This document shows positions 1 through 10,558 of a stretch of DNA of 64,000 bases, piece by piece (within the stretch, counting starts at the first letter, position 1; each line of letters begins with the position of its first letter). Made by a program: the position numbers and the translations under genes. The stretch is from Erodium maritimum (Eukaryota > Streptophyta > Magnoliopsida > Geraniales > Geraniaceae): the NCBI GenBank assembly GCA_963921825.1, contig OY997593.1, positions 72,472,513-72,536,512 on the forward strand, written 5' to 3'. The notes beneath the pieces were generated by a model. It worked only from the letters and a program-made list of their open reading frames with translations, did no database searches and had not been told where the DNA came from.

Positions 1-480
1 CCGTCCCAATGAGCCAGGGATGACGAATGAAGTTGAAGTCCCGGGGTCTATGGATATGCATGCCCCTTGTTTGATCAGATCTTGGACTGATAGAAGACTT
101 TGTCAGACACAACTCTGGTTCAGGCCTCTTTTGGCTTCCAATATTGAGGAGTCCGAGAAGTATTGTGCCTTTAAGACCCGTGCAACTAGGTTGGATTCCT
201 TCGTCACAATCTTCTATAACTACTTGCCCAGTAGGGCGGTATTGAAATCATGTACGCTCTTGAATCACAGGTTGCCAACGTGCGTCGTCCTCCCTAAATT
301 GATAGAGTATGGACCGAAAAACGCAAGAGTGCTACCCTCTAAGATGGTAGGAGAGTACTGTGCCACACCTTGGTGGGACCACTACCACCTTACGTCCAGT
401 GGGGCGGTGTTGCTAGCGGACCCCTCACTAGACCACGAGGTCCTCATCGATCAAGGCGAGGGTGCTAGCCGCCCCTCGTC
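1..480 (-). pseudogene. LINE ORF2 relic (region after the reverse transcriptase)
   Basis: Read on the minus strand, about 30-270 encodes FNTALLGK, then a stop-bearing stretch, then LVARVLKAQYFSDSSILEAK. This matches the conserved segment after the reverse transcriptase domain of plant L1-type LINEs, usually FNxALLAKQxWR followed by LVxRVLKAxYFPxxSxLEAK. At least three in-frame stops make it a dead copy, and the window start cuts it. The part at about 300-480 is related in inverse orientation to sequence at 28830-29020 and 34620-34700, which are LINE 3' tails, so the copy may be rearranged. A 174-aa plus-strand reading frame across this stretch is antisense to the LINE and is not called as a gene. 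The LINE identity is fairly secure; the extent is approximate. Confidence 0.7.
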
Positions 481-497
481 GGTAAGTTTGATGCCTC

Positions 498-3357
498 CTT
501 GGTGTCATGCCCCAAATCCGGTTTTGACCGGACTCGAGACGTGAACTAGGAATATTAAAAACGACGATAAATAAAGTGAAATCATGACATGCAATTAAAT
601 TTCAGGTTTTAATTCCAAAATAATAATTTCGATAAAACTAACGTGAGTCAACCGCTCAAAATACAAATAAGACAGGTTTAATACGAAAACGATAAAGTAC
701 GTCTCTAACATATCAATCTCGGACCCTCAACGAGCTCCCGAGCTCTGAGACATCCTCTAGGCCTACTCAGCACTGAAACCTGTAAACATCAGTAACATAA
801 GAGAGTGAGCTTACGCTCAGTAGGAAAAAGTAGTAAAGTGAAAGAATCCCCGTTTTTACAACAAGGATCAAGATTAGGATCATTAAACACAAAGCGTCAA
901 AATCTGAGATTGATAATAAGTACAAGGCTTCACAAAATAGTAACTCAAAGGAAATTAACGGAAGAAAAGCTTATCCACAAAAAGAAGTAACTAACGAAAC
1001 GATCCACGGGGAAAAGATAGCTTAATCAACAAGGAAACAACTAACAAGACGCACGAATACCAAAAGATAGACCATCAAAACTGCAAGACTCCGGTCCACA
1101 CACGGACTAATAAATCGTAACGGAAAGCCCCTCGAACCAGAGGGTACACATACATCGGGGCTCCCGGAAACATCCCCACGGAACACATAACATCGGGGCT
1201 CCCGGAAATGTCCCCAAAGGATCATAGGTCATCGGGGTGCAGCAAATAATATAACTTATCATATCGGAAACGCACATCGGCCTAGATATCTTCCCGGAAA
1301 CATCCCTCGGGGACACAATAACACGTCATACCGGAAATGCACATCGGCCTAGATGTCTTCCCCGAAAAACACCTCGGGGATGCAATCATATACCATACCG
1401 GAAACGCACATCGGCCTAGGTATCTTCCCGGAAACGCACCTCGGGGTGCACAAACAACACCACACAATGGCATATCAAACACAATATAACAACCCGCAAT
1501 GTCGACCAAGCTTACCACAACACATCACATAGAATTCATATCAATAATCACGCTTACCAGTATGACTTACCAACCACGTTCATCGGTCTATCACTCACCC
1601 GATCATACCACAGGGCACAATCATATCACATTCAAGCATTCACTCAATCAATCATAACACGGATCAATCATTCATTCATTGAATCAGTCATAGCACGGAT
1701 CATTCATTCATTCATTCATTCAATCATCATAAATTATCTAGTTTAGTACGACTCTTATATTAATCTGAAGACGAAACATGCATCGGCATTTGATTCAATT
1801 GAACATAATCAATCCTAAGGCTCGACATGGCCATTCTACCAGCACGACAATTTCCCAGAGTATTGAAAGCGGTTATCTAGTGAATCACATCCTATATGCA
1901 TACTAAGACTCGTCCGATTATTATTTATAATTGAAAAGCGGTTATTCTAGTGAAACACATCCTATATGCAAACTAGAACCTTTCAGGTTATTAATTATCA
2001 TATAGGCATACTATTCGCATTCTTAAATTAGGAGTGGAGTTTACGACTTTTCCCTACCTCAAGATGAACACAACAGCTACGTCTCCTAGCTGCTGACGTC
2101 CGGGCCTACCTCCGGTCTTCTCGGGCGAATTCAAAGTCTGGTTTTAACAAAAAAGGGACGGTAATCAGTCCCGGTCCAGTCCGTAACAATCCTCTAGTTT
2201 TATCGATTAAGTCCGATTAATCTTTCCTCTTTAAATCCTTTAAATCCCTTAATTGTAAATTGTTTAATTTAATTAATAAATTAATTAAGTCTGTCTGACC
2301 CGGATCCGACCCGACCCGGAAACCGGATCTGAACTGGCCCAGATCCGAGTCCAAACCCGGTCCTGACCCGAGCCCGACCCAGACCCGGATCCAGACCCGA
2401 CCCAGACCCGAGTCCAGGTCCGACCCAGATCCTCGTCCAGGCCCGAGGCTCACGTCCCTTGTCTGGCCCAAGGTCCAGGGCCGTGTCTTGTACTGGCCCA
2501 GGCCCAAGGCTCGGTCTTGGCCTGAGGCGTGAACGGAGACGGCGAGGCGACGCTAGGGTTCCGGTGAAGTGACGCAAGGGAGAGGCGGAGTCAGGGGGTT
2601 TTCGACAGCGTGGCGGTGTCAGGGAGGCTCGGAGGGACGAGGGGTGGATGTCAGTGCGAGCCCGGAGACCCTCTGTCCAGATCTGACGGCGTGGAGGTGC
2701 TCGCCAGCGTGGGAACGAAGACCTGGAGCTCGAGAGCTCCGACCGTGCTTCTCCGCCCAAACTCGGTCAAATCGAGCTCGGACGTTCACGATTTTTAGAG
2801 AAGGTTTGACGGGGAAGATGAAACGAGCCCGGATTAAGGCTCGCCTGCTCTGGAAAGCTCGTTGCCGAAGTGGTGTGGCTCGAGTGAGGACGACGGCGAG
2901 GTTCGCGTCGACTCGAGGAGGAAAAAGGAAGAGAAGGAGGGGGATTTCTGACCTTTTCAGGTGGCTAGGGTGGTTTGAGGGTGGAGGGAAGGATCAGGTG
3001 ATGATGGTGGAGCTCCGGTGAAGGGCGAGAGAAGAAGAGGAGCAGATCTGACGAGAGAGAGACGGGAGAGAAGCGAGAGCGAGAGGTAGACGATAAACCT
3101 CGGGACGCGTGCGTGCGAATGAGGAAGCGAAGCGACGCGAGCTAGGGTTAACTTGCGTTGGGTTTGGGCCGGGTCGTGGGCTTGCGCGCGCGGGCTTGGG
3201 CTCGGTCTGCTGACTGGGCCTAAGCATGGCCCAAGTCTGCTTCAACCCTTTTTTTTTTAATTCGATCCATAAAATTAACCCGTTCTCCGACCAACGACGT
3301 TCCCAATTTAAATATTTAAATAATAATTCGATTAACCAGGGCGGTCTTTACACTTGG
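498..3357 (-). mobile_element. Solo LTR of a Ty3/gypsy-type element, with 5-bp TSD
   Basis: The LTR occupies 503-3352 (2850 bp). It opens on the plus strand with TGTCATGCCCCAAATCC and closes with TCTTTACA, so the element lies on the minus strand with TG...CA ends. The 5-bp flanks are identical: CTTGG at 498-502 and at 3353-3357. No internal region is present, so it is a solo LTR left by LTR-LTR recombination. It shares its end sequence with the LTRs at 20304, 26077 and 41949. Inside are repeated ACCGGAAACGCACATCGGCC units (about 1260-1450), ATTC tetranucleotide repeats (about 1655-1725), a GACCC-rich array (about 2290-2430) and a TGAGC-TTAC-GCTCA palindrome at 806-819. Confidence 0.93.
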
Positions 3358-4100
3358 AGTTCGTAACGCTATCTACATCCGTAGTTGGGCCATCGCCAAA
3401 CCCACGTCCAGTCGTCACTTATGGTACTCCTGTTATCTCCGTTGGCAAAGCGCGTCGAGATAGAGGAGACTCACAACTTCTCACCGCCCGTACCACTGCC
3501 ATAAGGGGCTCAGTCTCCCTTCCCTGTGCCACATAACCAATGCCCATCTCTGTCGCCCTCGCTAGTCCAATCGGACACACGCCCGGGGAAGAGGGGGGAA
3601 GCACTAGACACACCGTTGGATGAGCCACCGGTCACAGCATCAAAAGTCGTCGTAGCCGCTTGAGTTTTTTTTCTACAAACCATATAGAGATAAGGAGAGC
3701 ACTTTGGGATCATCACAGTATTGTCACACCGGCGGCAAGCAGCCGCAGACGCCACCGTCATGAAAACGAAGACCACACCTTCGGACCATGCACTTGAAGG
3801 ACGGCAAGAAGTTTCGAACCTATGCACTTGAATTTTGTTTTCAATGACAACGCTTTGTGTACCAAGTTGAATGTTATGTCTGCATGAAAACATTTGATAC
3901 GGGTGCATATGGACCATATCGCCTGTTTGGAAATGCTTTGCTCTTTTGAGGAAAATAAAAGAATACCCAAATTACTTTCTTAAAAGTTTCGAAAGTACTT
4001 TAGGAAAGCAATTTATGTTGTCTTTCCTCTTTCTGTTAATGCAGTTACACTATCAACAATGTAACTAAGTAATAAAATTGTTACGGTGACTTGTGTTCAA
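3358..4100. other. Unassigned stretch
   Basis: This continues the sequence interrupted by the solo LTR. The longest reading frame, 135 codons on the minus strand at 3510-3917, has no motif I recognise. The region is probably an old repeat fragment, but I cannot name it. Confidence 0.3.
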
Positions 4101-4140
4101 AGGAATTTAAAATGCATGAAATAAAAAGTACCATTGGGAG

Positions 4141-4540
4141 CTTTTGGAGAGAGTATCTAGGGTTTTGTTCACTAGTCCTCGTCGAAGACAGTGTTCTTTT
4201 GTAGACGATTCTTCTCGATTGGCTTGTTCTCTCTCTCTCCCTCTCCGCCTTCTCGGCCAACAATTCTGTAACCCATTCTGATCGTCCCACAACCAGTCCC
4301 ACCTCCACACTCTTCCCCGACGACTCTGCAACCCAAGGTGTTCGGGTCTCCCCTCACCACTCGCAATCGAGCACCACCGTCGCGTTGTGGATCTGTTGAG
4401 GTCGCACGAGGAAGTCATCAAAGTCGTCGCCACCTTGATCACCCCCCTACCGCCTCTAAAGCCGTCATCGACGTATCCTCCTCCTTGGCCTCCACCGATG
4501 CCTCCTTCTGGATCTTTCTCCCAGGTTTGGGCCATCATGA
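4141..4540 (+). other. Possible LINE 5' end or exon-like GC-rich relic
   Basis: The stretch begins with CTAGGGTTTTGTTCACTAG, then a CT-rich run, then a Pro/Ser-rich GC segment. LINE 5' ends elsewhere in this window (32546, about 53127, about 9440) also start with a GCxGCCGC/CTAGGGTTT-like leader and a CT-rich or Pro-rich segment. No start codon, splice site or domain supports a cellular gene. The LINE reading is an inference from composition and leader similarity only. Confidence 0.3.
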
Positions 4541-4560
4541 TCGTTTGTTTCTAAGTTACT

Positions 4561-4673
4561 TTTTTTTTCCTTTTTATAAGGTTTAACCGTCCACCATATT
4601 GCATGATCCATCTCTAAACCAAACGCATCCAAAGCCCCCCCCCCCCTACTTTTTTTTTTCCTTTTTAGAAGGT

Positions 4674-4704
<31 letters not shown>
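4561..4704. repeat. Imperfect direct repeat ending in C12 and C27 tracts
   Basis: A motif of the form T8-10 CCTTTTTA(T/G)AAGGTTTAACC occurs at about 4560-4588 and again at about 4651-4680. Between and after the copies lie homopolymers: C12 at 4635-4646 and C27 at 4678-4704. The second repeat copy runs straight into the C27 tract. The stretch has no coding role. Confidence 0.8.
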
Positions 4705-5180
4705 GGGAGGATGCACAAGTTTCCAGGTTATTATGGTTGGGCTCAGGTCGAGCCAGGTATGGTTTTCGGTTCATCCCAGACAGCTTGAGATCCCGATTGG
4801 TTGATCCACAAGTTCCTAGACTATGATGAGTGGGCTCCGGTTGAGTCTTATCGTATGAGTTTTAATTCCAAGTTTGATTTTGTATTTTAGTTGGTTGATT
4901 CTTAGTCTTAATTTTTTGTTCTTAGTTTTTGCTTGCTCTAGTCTTTACGTTATTGTTCTAGGTTGCTTACAATTCGGTCCAACATCAAAAATCCGACTAT
5001 ACCTCGGACTTCTTTTAAAGATTAATAGTAGTCCGTCCTCTGAAGAACTGCTTCTCCCTTTATGTTTTGTTATCATGTTACAATTATAAGAAATAATGGC
5101 CTCTAATGCCAAAAAAAAAAAAATATTATGACAGTTTGTTAGACCAAACACATTGGAAAACTCTAATATTGCCCATAAAG
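4705..5180. other. No gene recognised
   Basis: T-rich sequence with short reading frames only. I see no motif, splice structure or terminal repeats. Confidence 0.4.
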
Positions 5181-5189
5181 TTTGAAATC

Positions 5190-5997
5190 ACTTAAAAGTA
5201 TGGGTTATAAGGGTCTTGTGACGTTTGATTTTCCGTCGATATGTCTTGCCGCTCCTCCTTCACATAGGATTTGTCTATGCAATCCAATTCTTCGAACTTC
5301 ATGTTGTATTTATCACGTTTATTCAAGAGTTCCATACGCTCCATGATTACAAGTTGCACGAATTTTACTTGATAGAACATCGTTTATGTCTCGACCATCA
5401 GCTCCTTCCTTTCCTTTCGTCAGTTTCTATTCTTGTGGACGGACTTCGATCGATGGCGATGGCTCGACAACGAAACCGAGTCAGCATTCGGGTTGAGACT
5501 ACTCCTGATCAATAGATCATATTTTTTGGGACGAGCTATATGAACTAAGGGTTCAAATTAGTCATCTTCTCGACTCGAATCCCATGATCCCTCCGTCCAT
5601 TCCGGCTCTTTCATGTCTGCTTCCCACTTGTGAGGGTAGGGAGAGACATCTCGAAAACTTGGGCAATAGGAAAAGAAATACGGGAGAAAGAAGAATGATC
5701 TTAAGAGATACAACAAATTGTGTGGTAATAGAATAAAATAAAATGGGTTAGGTATTTGTAGGTATAAATTTTGTTCGACCAATCATTTTTTTAATGACCG
5801 AGCCACGTGTCAAACAACCATTGATCGCTTGCTCTTCAGTGTCAACATCGCCCATGGAAAATGCCAAGTTCAACATTAGCAGCTCGTGGCGTATTATGTA
5901 TCGAGATAGACATGGTCCTCCTGCAACGGGCTTCGACGTCGATGATGAATACCAACATCGACGTCTCGCACTCCAACCCGTGCTATGGATGCTCTTA
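5190..5997 (-). mobile_element. PIF/Harbinger-like remnant
   Basis: The right edge reads GCTATGGATGCTC followed by TTA (5995-5997). On the minus strand this is TAA-GAGCATCCATAGC, the same style of end as at 16256, 58683 and 61244. PIF/Harbinger elements characteristically duplicate TTA/TAA. On the minus strand, about 5195-5380 encodes MERMELLNKRDKYNMKFEEL, which looks like the Lys/Glu-rich coiled-coil C-terminus of the Harbinger accessory ORF1 (SANT/NAM-associated). No transposase is present. The left end was not found, so the extent is approximate. Confidence 0.45.
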
Positions 5998-6031
5998 CAA
6001 TTGACTAACTTAGTCATACATCATTTTATAT

Positions 6032-6583
6032 AGGAAAATTTTCAATATAATACTCTTTCAAACATTTATTTGTAAGAGATACTCTGACATTAATTTTTTG
6101 TAATATAATACCCTACCAAACATTTGTTTGTAAGATAATACTCTAGCATAATGTTTTTGCAATAATACATTGTCAAACATTTAACCATAGTTTGATACCT
6201 AACCATTAACATTTTGTTATTTTGCATCCAAATAGTATAAAAAGTCCAAAATACTCATCACCACGAAATGTCAAAATTGCCCTTCATTGGTCTTCAAGTT
6301 TTCAAAATTGATTATTTATGGTAGATTTTAAAAAAATTGAGATGAATGAATGACAATTTTGACATTTCGTGTACAAGGGTATTTTAAACCTTTTATACTT
6401 TTTGAATGACAAAATAACAGAAAATTAACGATTAGATATCAAATTGTGGTTAAATGTTTGACATGATATTATATTATAAATAAGTTGGTATTATCTTGCA
6501 AATAAATATCTAGTAAGGTATTATATTATAAAAATATTGTATCAAAGTATTATTACAAATAAATATTCGGTTGAAATTTTCCT
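6032..6583. mobile_element. Foldback MITE with long imperfect inverted repeats
   Basis: The left arm begins AGGAAAATTTTCAATATAATA and continues with repeats of a CAAACATTTATTTGTAAGA-like unit. The right arm is its imperfect reverse complement, ending TTCGGTTGAAATTTTCCT. Arms of roughly 200 bp surround a short centre. The sequence is very AT-rich and has no coding capacity. Assigning it to a superfamily is not possible by eye. Confidence 0.65.
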
Positions 6584-6812
6584 TTTTATATTTTCGGGTT
6601 CTAGTAAACCCATATGAATCCCGGATTGACTCTACCCAGATATTTGGCCATTCAAACCACAAAACAAATACAAAAACTATAGAAAATTTTCATAAGTTCG
6701 CCTTGTTCTAATTCACCCTGTCGATCCGATCGTTTGATTTTCGGCGACGCAAACCATCGACATTATTGTTAACACCGCAAGGACAGACAAGATGAGTTCA
6801 TTCTATTAAAAA

Positions 6813-7285
6813 AAAAAAGGAAAAATGTTGATTCCTAACCTTTTTGCACCTTTGGTTATCACATCTTAACCCAGACCAACCTTTGGTTACAATTCCATAC
6901 ATGAAAGATTGGGAATTTTACAAAAAAGTATAAAAAATTGTTCAAGTTAACAACACTGTTAACTCGTCAACCACATGTAAGTCACGTGAATGATCAGAAA
7001 AATTTAAAATCGCCGGTTCCTAACCTTTTTGAACCTGTGGTTATCACATCCTAACACAGACTAACATTTGGTTACAATTCTATACATGAAAGGTTAACGC
7101 GATATAGGGGGTAGTTTCGACTTTTCCCTTTCCCAGTTAACGAAATCGTTAAGTTGGACGACTAGTATCATGTATTGCAAAATTCTCAACCTTTTATGTA
7201 TGGAATTGTGACCAAAGGTTGGTCTAGGTTAGGATGTGATAACCAAAGCTTGAAAAATGTTAGATTTCAGCGTTTTCCCTTTAAA
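6813..7285. mobile_element. Foldback MITE with a third internal arm copy
   Basis: The left arm contains CCTTTGGTTATCACATC and CCAACCTTTGGTTACAATTCC (about 6850-6900). The right arm (about 7195-7285) is its reverse complement over about 90 bp. A third, direct copy of the left arm lies at about 7010-7100. This gives two copies in one orientation and one in the other. Confidence 0.65.
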
Positions 7286-7849
7286 AAAATCGCCGATCAC
7301 GCCATCAAAACATGTCGACTACTCGTAAATCCCGAATCAAGTACTCAAACAAGCAAACCAAACAAGATTTGGTGGCACAAAACATTCAACAATCTCTATT
7401 TCTACTTCCTTTTCCTTGCATTTACAATGAAACCACACAAAAAAGCCACATTTTTCCAACCTATTCTATGCTACTTCTTACATGTCAATGTTTGAGATAC
7501 ACATCTTCATTCTTCTCCTTCATTCACATGCTTACAAATGCAACCTTCCGAGCTCGAAATCCTCGCCGAATCAATCCATTTCTCACTCGAATATCTCGAA
7601 TAAACAGAGCAATCTGAAACAGCAGATCATGAACACATTTCAGAAACAATAAAAATCGAACCTTTAAAACTCAAATGTTCTTGGTTTTGAAGTAATGATT
7701 CGTACCACTTAACGATGATCTGATTGAGTCGATGCTCGAACGCGAAAGCATGGACGATTCTGAGACAAAATCGAAGATGAGATTAAGATTTCTAAGCAAC
7801 GAGGTTTATTTTTTTGGAAAAACTCCAAGTACTAATTATCCTCTACTTG
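7286..7849. other. No gene recognised
   Basis: Mixed AT-rich sequence. It contains reading frames of about 100 codons (7175-7495 and 7312-7617) that lack recognisable motifs. It may include 3'-flanking sequence of the MAKR-like gene. Confidence 0.35.
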
Positions 7850-8172
7850 TATATCTCAAGAACTTGTTGCTGACTTATTTGTCTATCAGAAACGCACTTC
7901 TGACTTAAAGTGATTACACAAACTAATATTTTCCGTTAAGATGACGGAGAAAGTTAAGAAAAACTCCCAGAAACCAACTACAATATGACTATTAAACTCA
8001 AAAACTAACCATATACCGGTTAGTTTTTGCAGTTTTTTCTAACATTTTCCGTCATCTTTAACGAAAAATGTTAGTTTGCAACGAAAAAAATTACTTTTTA
8101 GTAAATACGTAAGTCAAAATCGTGAGTCTATGATCGACAAAAAAGTCAGCAGCAAGTTCTTGAACGGTACAA
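7850..8172. mobile_element. Foldback MITE next to the MAKR-like gene 3' end
   Basis: The left arm CAAGAACTTGTTGCTGACTT (about 7858) pairs with the right arm, whose reverse complement reads CAAGAACTTGCTGCTGACTT (about 8145-8165). Inner arms also pair around TTTTCCGTTAAGATGACGG. The element is about 320 bp long and ends about 45 bp from the MAKR stop codon, so it probably lies within or next to the 3' UTR. Confidence 0.65.
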
Positions 8173-8217
8173 CTCGACAACAATTAATTCCTGGTTTTAT
8201 CCGGTGTTTTTAAAGGT

Positions 8218-8931
8218 TTAGGAATCGAATGTTTGTTTCATACCTCTGGAGGATTCGAACGATCTCTTGCAATGCAGAATCGCGCTCTGGATCCCATCGT
8301 TCTGCTGGATCAGTGAATCGTCCCTCCTCGCCGGAGACTCGACTCCGGCCGCCGCCGCCGACGAAGATTTGCTCTTGCCGAGGCTCTTGCACACTCCCCT
8401 GAACCCATGAGCACTCCCCTGTTTCGGAAATCTACTCGCAGCCGTCGCCGGAGACGTCGCCGGCGGAGCCATTGACGGCTTCGAGGACTTGACGTACATG
8501 GGTTTGATCCTCTTTAAATATTTCTGGATCGCGGAGGCGCCGGAGAGGGCCAGCTTCTTCCCGGACCTCCGTTTCTTCTCCGGGAGCAAGAACAGAGTCT
8601 CTCTGTTTCGCCCCTTTTCCGGCTCCCCTGTTTTGACCACCCTCTTCAAAGCTCGAAACTTTGGAGGTGTCCCGACCACCGGAACCGGCGGCTCGAGCTC
8701 CGGCGAGGCCGAGGGAGGCGGCGGTTCAATTGGGATGATTTTTCTTTTGGAAAAGACATCATGGGTCGGTTGAATTTCTTCCTCCGCCGTCAGGTTGCTC
8801 TGTTTCTCCCCGCCGGCGTCGCTGAAACAGAGCTCCAGGTCGAAAAACGAGTCGTCCTCTTCCTCCGCCTCGCCGGCGGCGACGGTGATGGTGGTTTCTC
8901 TCCAGAACCTGAGGAAGCTGAAAGCCACCAT
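8218..8931 (-). CDS. Membrane-associated kinase regulator (MAKR)-like protein
   Basis: This is an intact single-exon frame of 237 aa. MAKR proteins, like the related BKI1, are plant regulators that sit at the plasma membrane and bind leucine-rich-repeat receptor kinases, leaving the membrane on signalling. Visible family features are the N-terminus MVAFSFLRFWRE, acidic and Pro-rich low-complexity sequence (21-90), a basic patch KKRRSGKK (119-126) suited to a phospholipid hook, the block KYLKRIKPMYVK (138-149), GVCKSLGKSKSS (179-190), and a C-terminal DDSLIQQNDGIQSAILHCKR motif (204-223) like the kinase-binding peptide of MAKR/BKI1. The ATG at 8931 is chosen because the N-terminal MxAFSxLxxWR pattern is typical of the family. 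No transmembrane segment is seen. I cannot tell which MAKR paralogue it is. Arg/Lys-rich, Ser-rich disorder is typical of the family, so function rests on the short blocks. Confidence 0.85.
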   Translation of the reverse strand: MVAFSFLRFWRETTITVAAGEAEEEDDSFFDLELCFSDAGGEKQSNLTAEEEIQPTHDVFSKRKIIPIEPPPPSASPELEPPVPVVGTPPKFRALKRVVKTGEPEKGRNRETLFLLPEKKRRSGKKLALSGASAIQKYLKRIKPMYVKSSKPSMAPPATSPATAASRFPKQGSAHGFRGVCKSLGKSKSSSAAAAGVESPARRDDSLIQQNDGIQSAILHCKRSFESSRGMKQTFDS

Positions 8932-9260
8932 GGCCGATTTTGATTGTTGAAGATCAATGTGTTCGATTTATACAGAGAGTTTGGTCTTTGGTGGGTTCAA
9001 AAATCGATTTTTTTGAAGGTCGTTGTGAGGAGTGAGAGTGATGTGAGCTTTTTCGATTGTGTTGCTGTGAAGAGAGAGTGATTTTTCGGAGTATTTTTTT
9101 TTTGGATTGTTTCGGTTGTTTTTATGTTTCCGAGGAGAGAGAGAGTGAGAGAGACGACTGGTCGTGTTCTTGTGGTGACGTATAGAGTGTGGTTTGGTCT
9201 ATAAAGTACTGAGAGAGGTTTCAGAGTCTACAGAGGTGAAACAGAGTCGTGCCATTTTCA
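8932..9260 (-). promoter_or_regulatory. Putative 5' UTR and core promoter of the MAKR-like gene
   Basis: On the minus strand a TTTATAGACC TATA-like box lies near 9196-9206. It is followed by CT-rich runs (GA-rich on the plus strand, 9137-9160 and around 9070), which are common in plant 5' leaders. A second TATAAAT lies near 8968, but only about 37 bp from the ATG. The start site was not mapped, so this is a suggestion. Confidence 0.4.
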
Positions 9261-9429
9261 GTTCTCAGGCTTTTACAGTTCACAGGGTCAAAATGGTAAT
9301 TTCCTTGAGTTCCCATTGACCATACATTTACCATATAAGTGAAGTTATGTTGCAATGGTTCTAACTGGATTGGTATCCATCGTTTAGAGTATTTTTGTAT
9401 GGTTTACCCTAATAATTAACCCTTTTCTT

Positions 9430-10558
9430 AGGATTTCAAAAGAAGTGCTGGGAGCGGCAGAGAGAACCCTAGTTCTCTTTGCGCGCAACCCCTCCTCACC
9501 CTTCTCCATGGCAGCTCGAAGTTTCGGCTTCTAAGCTTTTCACTACCTCCAGGTGAGGTTCCTTCTATCTTTCGTCGCCGCCGTCATCATTGTCGTCATC
9601 GCCGTCTCTCAACCACCGTGGCCTCCCTGTCGTTTTTCGGAATACGGACTCCACGCGCCGTCTTCCATCTACAGCGGCCTCCTGTCCCAGGGTCACCCCT
9701 CGCCGGCATGGGTCCGCCCCCTCGGTGGATCTGGGATCCGGGAGGAGGGACGGTCGGTTGGGGCCTATTTCAACGGCATCCGAATTCGGGACTCTCAACC
9801 CCGACCAAGCTTTTGCAACAGGGAAGTCTCAGGGAATCTGCACTAAAGGCTAATTCGCTAGTAGGTTTCACTGTTTTAGATCGAATAATAGCTTGGCTCA
9901 ATAAGTTTAGGACTTTGGCTTATTATTTTCTTGTAACGTTGAATCGAGGAACTCTTGAGTTTGGATCTGCGATTGACAGAACAAATAGTAGCATTCTATT
10001 TCACCTTTAAGGAGGCGATGGATGGAGCTAGGGAGCAATGATCCTTCTATAGCACGGTACTGCTCCTAACGCCTCTGCCACCACGAACTCAACTGGAAAA
10101 TTTGTGCTTTCGCTCTATTTGAATATCGGTGAGAGCATTTAACATCCCAACTGAGGCTAGAACTTCCTAGATGCGAGCATTCATTGTCACAATCTCAGGT
10201 GGGAGGTCGAGTTTCGAAAGGTAAATGCCCCGAGAGCCCCTAGTACACCACGAGGCTAGGACGCTTTCCTTTGGCTTCAGGTGAAGATGGATGCTACGCA
10301 ACTACTCCGCCGCCTCCTACTCCTACAGATTGATGCAGATGGGAAGTCGCTCAAAGTCCGGCTTGAGTACGAAAAAATACCGGAGTTTTGCTACCGGTGT
10401 GGCCGCCTAGGCCATGCAAAAAAAGATTTTGCTGCTATACTCGCACGGTGGATCAATTTGTACGGAGATACGGGGACTCGTTCCAACCTCCACCAACAAT
10501 CCAGGCGTAATAGGTTTTTCACACGGATTGGAATGGTATGCCACCTCCGGCCCCTATG
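9430..10558 (+). pseudogene. LINE 5' region and ORF1 relic with zinc knuckle
   Basis: The leader GGCAGAGAGAACCCTAGTTC (about 9451) and the GC-rich segment after it resemble the LINE 5' ends seen elsewhere here. At about 10330-10430 the frame reads VRLEYEKIPEFCYRCGRLGH, the CX2CX4H start of the CCHC zinc knuckle that follows the DUF4283 region in plant LINE ORF1 proteins. The upstream DUF4283 part is not intact, and frames change repeatedly. The copy is interrupted at 10563 by the solo LTR, which splits it just downstream of the knuckle. Confidence 0.6.

Noticed and set aside
20..544. Open frame of 174 codons on the plus strand at the window start.
   Set aside because: It is antisense to a LINE ORF2 relic and runs across the LTR edge at 503, so it is chance.
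1655..1725. ATTC tetranucleotide repeats as a CRISPR-like array.
   Set aside because: Simple microsatellite in a plant LTR; no spacers and not a prokaryotic genome.
2569..3021. 150-codon plus-strand frame.
   Set aside because: It lies within a solo LTR, has no motif, and the antisense is also open (159 codons at 2281-2760).
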